Positions 44,100 to 55,673 of a stretch of 64,000 nt of DNA are shown here, piece after piece. The stretch's first letter is position 1, and every line of letters starts with the position of its first letter. Position numbers and translations under genes: made by a program. This DNA comes from Hippasteria phrygiana (lineage: Eukaryota; Echinodermata; Asteroidea; Valvatida; Goniasteridae): assembly GCA_037893225.1 (NCBI GenBank), contig JAZGUH010000362.1, positions 1,279,501 through 1,343,500 of the forward strand, in the 5' to 3' direction. The notes below the pieces were generated by a model. The model saw only the letters and a list, made by a program, of their open reading frames with translations. It was not told the origin of the DNA and made no database searches.

Positions 44100-44268
44100 T
44101 ACTTCATGCGAACGTAAAAATGCGAAACGAATTTATGAAAACGCCAAATTTTCGCGCTTCGAATCCGAAAAAAAAGTTGAACACATTGAATTTTGCCAAT
44201 CTTCGCAGCGAAGATTTCCTGAGGTCATATTTGTTTCGCGTTCGCGCGCATGAAGTATGAACCGGCCT
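44100..44268. mobile_element. Palindromic MITE (ATACTTCATGCG / CATGAAGTATGAACCGGCC)
   Basis: Right end CATGAAGTATGAACCGGCC; left end partly decayed (GATACTTCATGCGAAC). Interior AAAGTTGAACACATTGAA is shared with the copy at 47745-47922. Confidence 0.75.
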
Positions 44269-44808
44269 TAACTGTTCTGAAAAAGATGGTTCAGATAAAA
44301 CCTAAATGAGTTATCTTGACGTTTCGGTCAGTCCACTCTGAGCGTCATTAAGAAAAAGTCCATTATGATACATCCATCTGATGAAGATCACAGCAGAGGG
44401 TAGACACGTCAACTTTCCATGTGGTCCGCGTGTTTAAGCGTTCAGCATTCACAATAATGTGCACAGTAAGCAAGACAAGACATCACGTTCAAAGACAGGA
44501 CTACATTTACTGTGAACTTTAGATTTTTGTAAACTTAAAAAGACCCCTGAGGTAAATTTTATGAAGCTGCTGAGAACTAAGCTTTGCCATTTTTGTTTAC
44601 TAAGCAAAAGTATTAAATAGGAGATGAGCCTAAAATGCTTAGCACACATTTTGCGCTAATAATGTTTTGCTCATCCCCCGCTTTTCAAGTCAGACGTCGG
44701 GGATATGAGCTCACTTTTTGAAGCTGGGGAGTCATACAAATCCTACTGCACGATTCCTTTTACAACAACATAAGGCTGACAGTCCGTCAGTCAACACAAA
44801 GAAGTGTT

Positions 44809-45300
44809 CAGGGGCGGATCCGGGGGGGGGGGGGGGGGGGCGCACGCCCCTCTTTTCCTTCAAGAACCAAAGTCTCGGTCGACCAAAGAAATTTGACAAT
44901 AAAACAGTAGGGGATGCTGTTCGTGATACCATGGAGTTTCCTATAACGGTCTGGTCACCCTATGTAGGCTGTGCACATCTACGGTGCAAAGCTTTTGTAC
45001 TGTTTGTGTTCCGTTTTTTATACATTTCGACTGTTGGAAAGTTACAAAATAAGCTCAAAATCAGCCTTTTTTGTTTCTCACCACGCAAATCCATCCCCCT
45101 GGTCAAAAAATGGGAGGGGATATATACCCTATCCGGGGAGGGGGGGGGGCTTAGGGGAGGGGGGGGGGGGGGGCGCACGCCCCCCATAAAAAAATCGTCG
45201 CCCCCCCACTGAAAATTTCGCAAACGCAGAAAATAATAGCATTATAAAGAAAAAACACTGTGAGCGCCCCCCCCCCCCCCCCCTCACTATAACAACCACC
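44809..45300. repeat. G/C homopolymer-rich segment with hAT-like terminus
   Basis: CAGGGGCGGATCC followed by ~19 G at 44821 resembles the end of a widespread hAT-type MITE. GGGGGCGCACGCCCC words recur at 44832 and 45165, and a C tract with GTGAGCGCC is at 45258-45283. The opposite terminus was not found. Homopolymers may be unreliably assembled. Confidence 0.45.
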
Positions 45301-47360
45301 CCCACTCGCGTGTAGGTGAAAATCGCGTGTAGGGGAAAGGGGGAACTACCCCCTCCCAATTCAACGGTAATACATCACACTAATCCCTTTACAAACGCTC
45401 CAATCTACCAACGCCCACGAAGTTGTTCGTTGAATTATGGGAGAGCACACACACACATACATGTAATGAAGAAATGGAATACTGTGACACATTCGGTTTT
45501 TAATTTTTTTTCTGTACACTGATCGCTCAGGAAGAATTTTAATGTAAGTTTTCTTACATCATTGTGGAAACATGGATTATTAAATGAACATTAAAAATGG
45601 GGCAACAGTAACTACAGCACCACTAACTATAGGTAGGACCTTTTTAAATAAGTCCGCTGTGGCAACTACGCCAACATTTACAGTAACTGTATAAACCTAT
45701 TTGAAGTGTGCGCTTCCATTTTGGAATGAAGCAGTGTTTTAAACAACTGAAAAAACACAATGACCATTGTCAGAATCACAAATGGCCGTTGACGTCTGCT
45801 CTGATGTGAAGTTTGTGGTATTTAAGCATCTCTAGACTTTCTTGTACAGAAATACAAGCTGCAAATTCGCGCCAAGGGGCAATTTCAAGTTCACTTCGTG
45901 TTGAAATTCTCACCAGCAAATAAACAGCATTTTTTTTTTCGGGTTGCTTTCGGCGTGCCAAAGCTTTGTGTCTGCCGACTCGTCCCAAGAGGGCTCCATA
46001 ATATATAAACTGCCAACAGTTGCAGAGTTCGTGACAAACCGGCGACAATTTATGGAACTGCAGTCTGTCAGGAATTTTTCAGTTAAAACTGGACGTATCT
46101 GTATGGATTATGGTGATGCTCGAGTAGGCCTATTTCCAGTGTACTGCTTATAACGATCGCCCCTTCTCTCTCTATCTTACCAATTAGTAAAATTCTCATT
46201 TTAGCCTCGACATCATTCTAATACCTTAGTCCGTAAACGTTAATCATAAAACCATATAATTTAATTAAAATATTCAATATTATTGTCGCTTTCCCCTTTA
46301 AAAGGTAAACGTTTAACTAAAAGTCCTTGCGGTTTTCTGCAACACATCGGACTTCTACTTATGAGCTCTTTGGCTGTCGTTGTTGATCTTAAATCGGCGG
46401 CGGCCATCTTGGTTTCCAAGGAAATGATTCAGAGACTCAGAACGAGGCGTGCTTGTCAACAGGTTGGTGTCTACACTCCGTGTTTAATGTTTTGTCATGA
46501 CGTCTTGGAGACTCAAGATGGCCGATGCGCGAAGGTCTCATTATTGTGTTTTTACGATGAATAACAAATTTCATTGAATGTATGAATCTAATTCATTTCT
46601 AGACTACAAACTACCTTTAACTTTTACATATTTTCTTTATTTTACTACTACTACTACTACTAGCTTATCGCCATGCCCTGAAACAAGACCCTGTCTTCTC
46701 CACAAAAGCACAAATTTGGGCTTAGTTGTGGTGAAAGAGAATGGTTTGTATCATAGGCTGGAACAAGTCTGGTTTCCGACTCCCCTCTCTGTGAAAGGTC
46801 CTTCGGTATTGCCATCGACAAATTATACCCCCAAATTTCCCAATGCACAGGTCCCTCTCATCATCACACATCTGGGGCACTTCTGTAACAAAATGACACC
46901 ACATTTTCCCGACTGTTAAAAAGTTTAGGGTCATTTTGACGGGAACTAATGGGCGTTGTGATTTTTGTTAAATCCGTAACCAGACGGCCGCAAAATGCCA
47001 ACCACTGACGCATTATTCGATGGCGTTTCATGTTTACAATGGCATTTCATGTTAAAAGCACGACTTGGTCGCAACTTCCACATGAAGGGAACTCAGAAAC
47101 CAGACCTTTCCATCTACATTTTCCCCCTTCTTTCTCCGCTACGATCATCAATTCAACGTGGAAGAACAGTATATATAATATATAAAAAATGTACAGTGGC
47201 TTCTAAAGTACAAAATAAAATCGATCATTTATGGAAGCGGATAGTTTCAAATGTTCTACAAAGCCTAAAGCCTACAGCTAAGTACTGCATGTGACGAATT
47301 GGTTTAAGCAAGTCGAGGAATAAATTGAATATGCATGAATGTGCGCGTTGTTGCTAGTTC
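45301..47360. other. No gene recognised
   Basis: Two kilobases of ordinary-looking sequence with an (ACT)5 run at about 46643-46660. Open frames have no recognisable domain. Confidence 0.5.
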
Positions 47361-47516
47361 AATAGACCGATCGTTAGGCCCCGCCCCTTGATGTACCGTA
47401 AAAAACTAACCACACCATGAATATGGAGCAGGTAATCTGACGGTCGCGTGGCGCGGCTCGCGCGGCCGTGATTTGACAATTCGTTAATGGGCGGGGCTTA
47501 ATGAATCTATCTACTG
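47361..47516. mobile_element. MITE with TTAGGCCCCGCCC termini
   Basis: AATAGACCGATCGTTAGGCC with CCGCCC and its inverse GGGCGGGGCTTAATGAATCT with ATCTACT. Interior has GCGCGGCTCGCGCGGCCG. Confidence 0.7.
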
Positions 47517-47534
47517 AAGCGGAGCTCTCACAGC

Positions 47535-47654
47535 ATATAGAGTACCGAAGTCTGACGTCAGTTGCCGCGGCAATGGTTCCAAACACATGCAGTTTAGAAT
47601 GTATTCTGGTTCAAAACATTGCATTGATTGACGTCATCACTTCGGTACTCTATA
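47535..47654. mobile_element. CRE-bearing MITE, copy 2
   Basis: ATATAGAGTACCGAAGTCTG to ACTTCGGTACTCTATAT, the best-preserved copy; flanking TA visible on both sides. Nearly identical to 41053-41171. Confidence 0.9.
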
Positions 47655-47744
47655 TGGACCGTGAACTATAAATCTCCATGTGACTTCAGTTAAATTATAA
47701 TAAGTTTACGTACGGGGATGTACAGGGGGTCTATTTCATGGATC

Positions 47745-47925
47745 TGCCGATTCATACTTCACCCGAATACGAATGCGAATACGAATTTATGACGTCAACG
47801 CCAAATATTAGCACTGCGAATTCGCAAAAGTTGAACACATTTCAACTTGTGCGAATCTTCGCCGCGAATGGTTCATGACGTCAAATTCGCTTTGCATTCG
47901 CGTGAAGTATGAACCGGCCTTATAA
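47745..47925. mobile_element. Palindromic MITE (GATTCATACTTCA...TGAAGTATGAACCGGCC)
   Basis: Inverted ends and repeated GAATACGAATGCGAATACGA words. Two ATGACGTCAA motifs are placed symmetrically (47790, 47876). Confidence 0.8.
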
Positions 47926-48414
47926 ACGCAAATTTTCCCGCTAAGCTAAAATCAATCACAAGCAGTATACATCAAATACAATAAGTAGTTAACCAGTTTT
48001 TGTTTATAGCGAATATTTCTTTGCTGAGCCAAATTTTGTGCTTCGCAGCTCCACGAAATCGGCCCCGGTTTGCGAAGTTCATTTTGAGAGTGATTAATGC
48101 CAATTCTATTTCCCAAGATAGCGTAGCCTCTGACCAATATACAAAGCATACTTTCAAAGTAGAATGCATAGCTGTATCGGTATTAATTAAATAATTATTT
48201 CAGATACAGGTTTACCTGTCCACTATGAAGATAATTTTAAAAGAGTGCACCAATTCAACTATAGCTGCCTGTCAATAAATAGCATGATATACAGGTAGAG
48301 AAAAAATAATAAATACATCGAAATTGAGAGGTTCGAACATGGTACAGAAAGTGTTAAAATCCATTCAAAGTTTTGGGGTGTTCTTTACAAACTAAGACAA
48401 GTATTTCAATGATG

Positions 48415-48723
48415 TAATAGACCAAAGACGCAATGACGTCACACTTTGTTTTACACGTGCGCTTTCCTAGCCTAAAGAGTACCGAAGTCTGACGTCAGTT
48501 GGCATGACAACTGGTTCCAAACAAATGTAAATTTCGACTGTTCCTTTGTTAACAGCCAGTCATGCAAACACATACAAGTATTCTGGTTCCAAACATTCCA
48601 TTGACGTCATCCCTTCGGCGCTCTATATGGGAGCTGGGTGGGGACGATTGTCTGGCGTCCCGACTTGGCTCCCATAGGAAAGCGCACATCTAAACCAAGC
48701 CATTACGTCATTTAGGTCTATTA
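48415..48723. mobile_element. TA-flanked TIR element hosting a CRE-bearing MITE
   Basis: Ends TAATAGACCAAAGACGCAAT and TACGTCATTTAGGTCTATTA, with GTGCGCTTTCCTA and TAGGAAAGCGCAC further in. The inner MITE at 48473-48627 sits off-centre. Confidence 0.8.
48473..48627. mobile_element. CRE-bearing MITE, copy 3 (nested)
   Basis: TAAAGAGTACCGAAGTCTGA to CCCTTCGGCGCTCTATA. Contains an extra TTTCGACTGTTCCTTTGTTA block absent from copies 1 and 2 but present in copy 4. Confidence 0.85.
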
Positions 48724-48779
48724 TTGGGCTCAATGCTGACTTTTAATGGGGTTTTGTCCATTCTAGATGTTTTACATAT

Positions 48780-48985
48780 GATGCGCGATATGGGGCAGAG
48801 CGAACCCCCCCCCCCCCCCCCCCCTCCCCCCTCTTTTGTGTTGGTCATTGTGTTCCCGGAATCCCAGGAATTCTTTTCAGAAGTCTAGGGGGGATGTGTT
48901 AGGTAACAATAGTCTGGAGAGTGTATAGGGTATAGGGACAAAAAGGGGGGTACCCCTCTGCCCCATATCGTGCTGGGTATAATGT
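48780..48985 (+). repeat. Copy of the C-rich repeat at 38205
   Basis: GCGCGATATGGGGCAGAGCG, a 20-C tract (48805-48824), TTGGTCATTGTGTTCCCGGA, then GTATAGGGTATAGGGAC and CCATATCGTGCTGGGTA. The first and last words are inverted, so CGATATGGGGCAGAG may be a terminal repeat. Confidence 0.7.
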
Positions 48986-49195
48986 TTTAGGGGACTATAT
49001 AGACCTATCTCAAATGTTCAAGGTATGATCTAGCCTTGGTAGAACTGGCAACACAGTTACAGACAGTGTTCGTACTTTGTGTAATTCAACATGCATGAAA
49101 TAACTAATATTTAACCTGTGAAAGTTTGAGCTCAATCCGTCAACCAAGTCATGAGAACATTGAAAAGGCGTGTGTGCTGCTTTAAGGATGATGTT

Positions 49196-49432
49196 GATTG
49201 CTGAGACAAGTCTGCGTCATTTTGTAGTTTTCATGTAGATTGCATATTGTAAAATAGAACAGCCAATTATTTCTGGTACAATTTGTCTAAAAGAGTTGTC
49301 GCTGCGAGCAGCAAACAAATCTGACGTCATATAGGACATACTCCCCTTTTGTGCCTAGCGCTGGACACAAAAGGGAAGTGCGCGATTGCCTTTCATAAAA
49401 CAAGAAAATGACACAGACTTCTCTCTGCAATC
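49196..49432. mobile_element. Foldback relative with GATTGC...GCAATC ends
   Basis: GATTGCTGAGACAAGTCTGC and GACTTCTCTCTGCAATC are inverted. The interior shares CAGCAAACAAATCTGACGTC and GTGCCTAGCGCTGGACACAA with 26331-26770, but one half is mostly missing. Confidence 0.8.
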
Positions 49433-49639
49433 ATACCTTTGAAAGGCAATAACGCACAAAAAACTGCTTCTCAAATTAGTATTGTTCTACAGCAGCTGGT
49501 GATATTAAATGGAAGTCATAATATTACATTTCAAAGGAATACAAGCATTTATTCAGGATTTTATTGTTTTCATGATGGCATATTAGGACTGTCCATTGTC
49601 GAACAATTCAAACTGCATTTGGCCGAATATTTGAATATT

Positions 49640-49962
49640 CAAGTTTTATACACAGCTGCCATCTTCGCTGGCCAAAAGTTGCATACAGAGTGCGGCAGTT
49701 TAAATGTGCATGCAGCAATGGATAATATGGGCTGCCGGACTGTTTTGGAGTAAGTACTGGTAATGGGACCAATAAATGAGTAAAAAGTTACCGTGGACAA
49801 AAAAGTGGCATTTGACAATACAAAATGAAACTTTACGATTAAAATAACACATTCGTATGTGCAAGTGGAGAGTTTCATTTTTTTTCAAATATTCAAACCG
49901 GCTAAAAACTATTCGAATATTTGGTTGATGATGGAATATTCGGTATATTCGGGACAGCCCTA
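49640..49962 (-). mobile_element. hAT-type element, right-end fragment
   Basis: TTCAAATATTCAAACCGGC, TATTCGAATATTTGG and the end GGGACAGCCCTA match the right terminus of 53252-53743. The left limit is uncertain. Confidence 0.55.
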
Positions 49963-52126
49963 TAATAAGGCATATCGTAATTTACGGAAGACATCCAGAT
50001 TGAGGACCAGGCAACTCCGGAACAAGTAACATTCACCACATGAATATCCATATGTGCCAAACCAATGTTTAAAAAAAGAGAAAATGTACAAAATATTTCT
50101 AGACAGAATACAAATTTGGCAGCAAATTAATAGCTGAAGAAGGAAATGCCTTAATTTCTACATCTACATTTAGGCACTATGGCCTGCTAATTATAAATAT
50201 TAATGAATGCTATCAATGACAGCGTAATTTAAAAAAAATCTACATTAAAAAAATGGACGGATTGTTTTTAATGGGCTTAAAACAAAGCATTAAATTAAAA
50301 CAAAAATTTTAAGTTAATACATTTGGATTAAGCTTCATAATCATTTATACAAAATTAAACATTACTTTTAAAAGAATTTTGTTAATATATAACAACAGTA
50401 CGAACAATAATACAAGATAGATTTACCCTTGATATTTGTACCTCTATGTAATATGTAATATATTATTTATAACTGACATCTATTCTGAATATCTACCCTC
50501 TAGCTATAGCTCTAGCGCTATCCAGTACCCTCTATTTTTTGTTACTTACATGGCTGCTTATTATTATTATTTAAAGTCACCGGCTGTCTACTGATTACGG
50601 AAATACTGTCTTATTGAATTATTCATGTAAAAATAACATAATCGACATATCATTAACAAACTTATGAATAATTATGTCTGCTTAGTGGCTCGGATTCAGG
50701 TTAAGTACACTTCGGCATTCGCACATATTTCAAATTATGCGTGAATGGGACATATTCACAGTTCATCGGATTATGTCATCATCAAAGCAGCTGATGATTG
50801 GCTAGTGCTGAGTTCCTCTTTTTTGGAGACTGCAACTAACTTGATATCGGTGGGCACAGACTGCTTGAAAATGGTCTTATTCCTAGTTCTAAAATAATGC
50901 AGTTTCTTTTCTTATATTTTCTAGACGGGTTACTATTCAGGCATTGTATCTGTAAACTATATTTTTTTAGTTCAAGTGAATATGTCTCATTTGTATAATT
51001 AACAATTTCTTTATACACAAAGGCACTATTATTGTCACCGTCCATTTTGTACACAAAATGAATATTTTCTTGCATAGATTTGTATCCATAAATGCAGCAA
51101 TGTCTGCTCACAAAAAAAGCACGTTAAATTACACACTCAATTTTCTTAAATTATTCATGAATTCGAGAATATATATGAATATGCATAAATTGTCAAACCA
51201 TTGCTTGGTAAATGAAAGACAATTTACTAATAATGATTCTTTTCTTTGCCCAAACTGTTGGATACTGATGGCAAAGCTTCAAGCAAGAAAACTTTCTTGA
51301 GTTAAAGTTTGTGTTTCAATTTCATTTATTTTTTTTAATTGGGGGGGGGGGGGGATGCTGTCATATTTTTTAGGAATTTTGTTTATTCACAGACTAATAG
51401 TTCACGTCTGTAAAATTCCAATCCACAGTACAGCCCGGTTTTCATTAATATTTAAGAAAACAAATGCCAACACTGTTAACCAACCTCGCCTTCAAGTGTA
51501 TTTGCCCTAAAAAAAAACCACTTTAAATAATCACATGATGGGTGCCACCATTATATCCCAAGTTGAAAAGATTTCTTAAACGATATCCACAACACAATCC
51601 GCGGTGTCTTCTATCAATTGCATCTTAGTCAAAAGGCCATCGCTATTCTAGCCTATCTCCCATCCATAGTTGCAATAATAATACCACTGAAATTTTGGCC
51701 ACGTTTGCTATTCTGTGGTAATATTCTATCAGTGCATCTTATTTCAAACTCATCCGCAAGGTCTGAAATTTAATAGGATTCATTGGATTAGTAACTGCAA
51801 TCCCAGAAATTTGTATACATGTACACTGAATTAAGATTACTATCTTCGAAGACTCTAAGCACCAGAAAGATTATCTTGCCCTCATAATGCAAATTTACTT
51901 TCCAGCATTCTTTAGTTTTCAATAGGACCCCAATTTGTTTTTGTTTTTTGTTTTTTGAGGCCCTCAAATTTCTCGTAGCCTCTTAAATTGTTCATAGGCC
52001 GTAGGCATAGTGTCTAATGCACTATGTCATTTGAACCAGGGAGTGCATTGCAAGTGAATGGAGTACGCGCACATGTTACTTCACGTGCTTTCTAGAGAGC
52101 CCCACGCATTTAGGGCACGGAAGTTA
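49963..52126. other. AT-rich DNA downstream of the RBM24/38-like gene
   Basis: Few repeats. On the minus strand, AATAAA-type poly-A signals are possible near 51380 and 51325, so part of this may be 3' UTR. A ~12-G tract is at 51341. No other gene was recognised. Confidence 0.45.
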
Positions 52127-52128
52127 AC

Positions 52129-52306
52129 TCCTTCTGGCTGCCTGTTATAAATGGGGTGCTGGTATGCGAATACAGGCTTGTGCAGCAAAGCGTAACACAC
52201 ACAATGGATTGAGTATGCACAAGAATGCGCATATAGACGACAACCGGCCAGGTGATCCTTTTTTCTCACTACGGCCATGGCCGTCGTCCGTATTCAAGAG
52301 GTCAAT
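52129..52306. mobile_element. TTAA-type MITE just downstream of the RBM stop codon
   Basis: Left end TTAACTCCTTCTGGCTGCC (TTAA at 52125-52128). Right end CGTCCGTATTCAAGAGGTCA, where the second TTAA is degraded to TCAA. Internal GCATATAGACGACAACCGGC is shared with 27795-27905. It lies about 110 bp beyond the RBM24/38 stop, so probably in the 3' UTR. Confidence 0.65.
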
Positions 52307-52418
52307 GCTACTTACAAGATGGATTGGGTGTAGAAAATCTGTTTCAATGGCAACATCACACATAACTATGGATGGTAGACTGGCTCTACAAGTCTCTCCT
52401 CCTGTCACGTGTCTTATA

Positions 52419-52746
52419 CTACATTCTCTCGCAGACCGGCTGGGCGGTTTGGGCGGCAGGGAATTGGGCTTGGTAGATGTTGGCCGTGCTGGCCGGCAGG
52501 GCGGCCGGCTGGATGGCCGGCTGGCCCGTCTGGGGCACCGGGTACTGGAAGGTGGTGTTGGTGGGCGAGGGCGGCACGTAGGCTGCCTGGCCAGCCGCGT
52601 ACGTGTAGGGGTCCACGCTGGCCGTGTTCAGGTGCTGGTGGTAGGCGTAGGCCGTGGAGTAGTCTAAGTAGCCCTGGTTCTGATGCTGGTAGGCGACTGA
52701 CGGATGCGCCACGTAGTACTGAGGGTAGATGTACTGTGCGGTTAAT
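52419..52746 (-). CDS. RBM24/RBM38-like RNA-binding protein, last coding exon
   Basis: Proteins of this family (RBM24, RBM38/SEB-4) carry one N-terminal RRM and a low-complexity Tyr/Ala/Pro/Gln-rich tail; they control splicing, stability and translation of muscle and cell-cycle mRNAs. The exon starts after an acceptor (CACTTGTTACAG) at 52746 and ends with TAG at 52419. It encodes 108 residues: LTAQYIYPQYYVAHPSV at the start corresponds to the family's LTPHYIYP...VQPSV segment. Then come Y/A-rich SVDPYTYAAGQAAY and Q/P/A-rich stretches, ending QPVCERM (family end: Q-D/E-RM). The local GC content is well above the surroundings. The RRM exons should lie upstream on the minus strand, beyond 64000; none was found between 52750 and 64000. 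RBM24 and RBM38 cannot be told apart from the tail. Confidence 0.87.
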
Positions 52747-52749
52747 CTG

Positions 52750-53251
52750 TAACAAGTGAAAAAAAAAAATTAAAAATGACAATTATGTAATTATGTGACA
52801 TGACAGCACATTCAAATGACCAGAGAGCACCTCTGAGTTGCAAGCAGAAACCACATTTTGTTTTTTCCAAATTGGAAGTCGAGTTTGGTATGAAAAGATT
52901 TGTATATCACAAAACGCATTTCATAAAATCCGTAAGTTTTATAACCGGAAAAGTAAACAGAGCAGTTGCTAGGCGATATATATTAGGTTGTGCACCGAGA
53001 GTTGCTTGGTTCACTGACCGAGCTTCGTTTTCTCAAACAAGGGGTCATGACTTTGACAACTTCGAAAGGATACAATGTGAGCTAGGAATGAGCTACAGCA
53101 ACGCACAATACATGTACATCAAACCTTCACACTTTCAGGAAATACATGTACCAATCCCAGTTGGCATTTTTGCAATATTTCACCCACAGGCATATCGCGG
53201 CCTTTAACGCATAGGTGGTGGAACGTGGGGGGCTTCATGGGCCAAACCCCT
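52750..53251. other. Intron of the RBM24/38-like gene, no feature recognised
   Basis: Begins (minus strand) with the polypyrimidine tract of the last-exon acceptor. No exon or repeat was recognised. Confidence 0.5.
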
Positions 53252-53743
53252 TAGGGCTGTTCATTTTCGACTAATTTAGTATTCGACTATTCGAGACTAG
53301 GCTTGACAGAATATTCAAATATTCGATGCTCGCCGATCAAGTCTTTCAGGCGTCTGCTGCAACTGCATGCTGAGCCGGTAAAAAGTTGCACGCAAAGCTT
53401 GGCGGTGTTTTACATGCAGTGATCGATATTATAGACCATCCGATAACGGACATTTTTTTGCATTGTATATCAAGATCTTTACGAGTACATATGACGTTCT
53501 GATAACAAGAAACTGAACTCCAGCCCGAGTTTTTGCAATGATTAGTTTAGAAGTGTCAAGGGTTTTACGGTCGGGAACAATAAACCTCTGTCCGCAAAAA
53601 TGCGGCATTTGACACTGCTAAGCGCAGTAACTTTCCTATTAAAATAGCATTAGAGTCGTATCTGTATGTGCATTTCTATTTTTTTCGAATATTCGAACTG
53701 GCAAAAAGCTTTTCGAATATTCCGTATATTCAGGACAGTCCTA
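53252..53743. mobile_element. hAT-type MITE, complete, 8 bp target duplication
   Basis: 492 bp; ends TAGGGCTGTTC and GGACAGTCCTA. Flanks AAACCCCT (53244-53251) and AAACCCCC (53744-53751) match at 7 of 8. ATTCGAATATTCGAA-type subterminal words occur at both ends. Fragments at 28175 and 49640. No transposase. Confidence 0.82.
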
Positions 53744-53751
53744 AAACCCCC

Positions 53752-54649
53752 CTTTTTTATGCAAGTCGCCCATCACAAGGCCAAGGGCCACTCGAGGTGT
53801 GGGCTACAGAGGAAATTAAGTGTGGAAGAACCAGCCCCCTCACACATGAAACAAGACAAGATAATCTGATCTCTTGTCTGAGAAATTACTAATATGTTAA
53901 TTCGGTTACGAGCACTCGATTCCATAATCTGGACATTAGCGGTTAGGTTCTCGGGAACAAAATATGCATGCACAGCCCTAATGGTAGGCCATGCAGCTCA
54001 CGCCATCTCAATGCTCAGAAGCTTCCACAATTAAGGAAGTATTTCTTCCTCCAACCTCTAGGAGTGACACCGAGGAACCCACCTCCACCCTGCCTGACAG
54101 AAACCAGTCCCAAGCCAGCCAGTGCACATTGAACATGTACGGTACCAATTGTACTTTCTGCAACACGAATAACATTCTCACATCCCACCCTCCTCACTGT
54201 TTAATCAAGGAGCTTTCACCCTGCATGGAGCTTATCAAACTGCTGACAAAGAGTCAAGGCCACTTTCCCAGCAGGTATGTTCTCTTGATGGTCTGTGGTT
54301 TAATACAGGGGTGTCAAAAAATGAATTCATCCGACAAGAAAAATCTGCACAGCATTTGATTTCAGGTGGCAATGGGTTTATGATGCGAGATTTAAGAGCA
54401 CAGCTGTAATATCTGATGGCCAAAATAAAATGGACGATGCACATGTACACCCCCTCTTCTGCAGTGCAGAGCTTGAGTCTGACTTGGGCAATAATTTGTC
54501 AAGACTTCTTCAACCTGGGTGGGACTTTGGACAACCTGCTCAGCACTAGGGGGTTTGTTGGGTCAAAGTCCGCCTCCCCCCTCCCCTCTTGGAAACTCTT
54601 GACAGGCTTGAGAGAAAGCTTCTCAACAGGTCTTTGAACTGCCTCAACG
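53752..54649. other. No gene recognised
   Basis: A plus-strand frame at 53991-54359 and a following frame to 54637 are open but show no domain. They could be a decayed retrocopy or chance frames. Confidence 0.4.
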
Positions 54650-54821
54650 TATAGGGTACCGAAGTCTGACGTCAGCTAGCTGGCATAACAACTGGCTCCA
54701 AACAAATGGATATTTCGACTGTTCCTTTGTTAGCAGTCAGTCATGCAAACACATTGACACAAAATAACAAAAGTATTCTGGTTCCAAATATTGCATTGGC
54801 GTCATCACTTCGGTGCTCTTA
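54650..54821. mobile_element. CRE-bearing MITE, copy 4
   Basis: TATAGGGTACCGAAGTCTGA to GTCATCACTTCGGTGCTCT. The longest copy, with the TTTCGACTGTTCCTTTGTTA block of copy 3. Confidence 0.85.
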
Positions 54822-55207
54822 TTGCTGCAGGGAATAAGGAGTACCTCAGTGGTGCAGACTGGTTGAGCCAGCCTGGTAACTCACAGACGTAATTGAGGCA
54901 AATTCCTCCATCACCCATGGTCTTTGTGGACAACTTGATTTTCTAATACAAGTGCCCTTTGCTGAGGAGAAATTTCATTGCCTTGCCTCTCCCAAGAAGA
55001 ACACTTACAGGACCTGGTTGGGTCATGCACTTGTGTCCTTGAGCAAGACACTTTGTCATCAGGAGTAAGGTATCAGTGAAGAAAAATAGGCCTAGTTGTG
55101 CATATAGTTGATAACTGCCAAAAGCACCTAAGCATTAAATGTACTAAGGACTACCGGCACATCTCCATCATCTTGCCTGAACTGCTCATCCATTTTGGGA
55201 TGCGTAT

Positions 55208-55673
55208 GGGTGCAGGCCAGTAAATCGGCTGAAAAATGCCTACGCTGGCCAAATCACGATTTGCGACCCCTCAAATTCTTTGAGCATTTCGTGGGCCATG
55301 AACTTGAGAGTTTGTAAAAGAGAAGGCTGGAAGCCGTGCACAGGACTGCCAGCTTGTATTACTGTGAAATGAAACGGATGAAGCCTGGGGCCTAAAAGTG
55401 CTCTATTTTGCAATGGAGCGTAGGCATCATCTTTCAAGCTGGCAATTGGCTGCATGACTACTTTTAGAAGGGACCATCTTTGCATGGAAATTTCTCCCAA
55501 AAGTCATCGGTTAATCCCCACAGAAACAGAAACTGCAAAAAGTTTGAAATAAACTTTAATTTGATGTGCGTCTCAGACACCTTGGAGAGTCGTAAGTATT
55601 TTTTGCTGAATTTTGGAAGTTGGCATATTTATCATTGGGGTCTATGGAAGTCAATTTACTGGTATGCAACCAT
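55208..55673 (+). mobile_element. GGTTGCA..CCAGTAAAT element, copy A
   Basis: Own inverted ends: GGTGCAGGCCAGTAAATCGG and ATTTACTGGTATGCAACC. Interior shares AAGAGAAGGCTGGAAGCCGT, TTTCTCCCAAAAGTCAT and ACCTTGGAGAGTCGTAAGTA with copy B. Copies A and B are in opposite orientation, 650 bp apart. Confidence 0.8.

Noticed and set aside
44718..45359. Proline- and glycine-rich frames
   Set aside because: Created by poly-C and poly-G tracts in a repeat-rich segment.
52164..52782. Overlapping frames on both strands across the RBM24/38-like exon
   Set aside because: These are shadows of the GC-rich exon. Only the minus-strand frame ending at 52419 matches the RBM24/38 tail and has a splice acceptor.
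53991..54637. Possible gene or retrocopy on the plus strand
   Set aside because: Two adjacent open frames, but no recognisable domain, splice structure or codon signature; kept as unassigned sequence.
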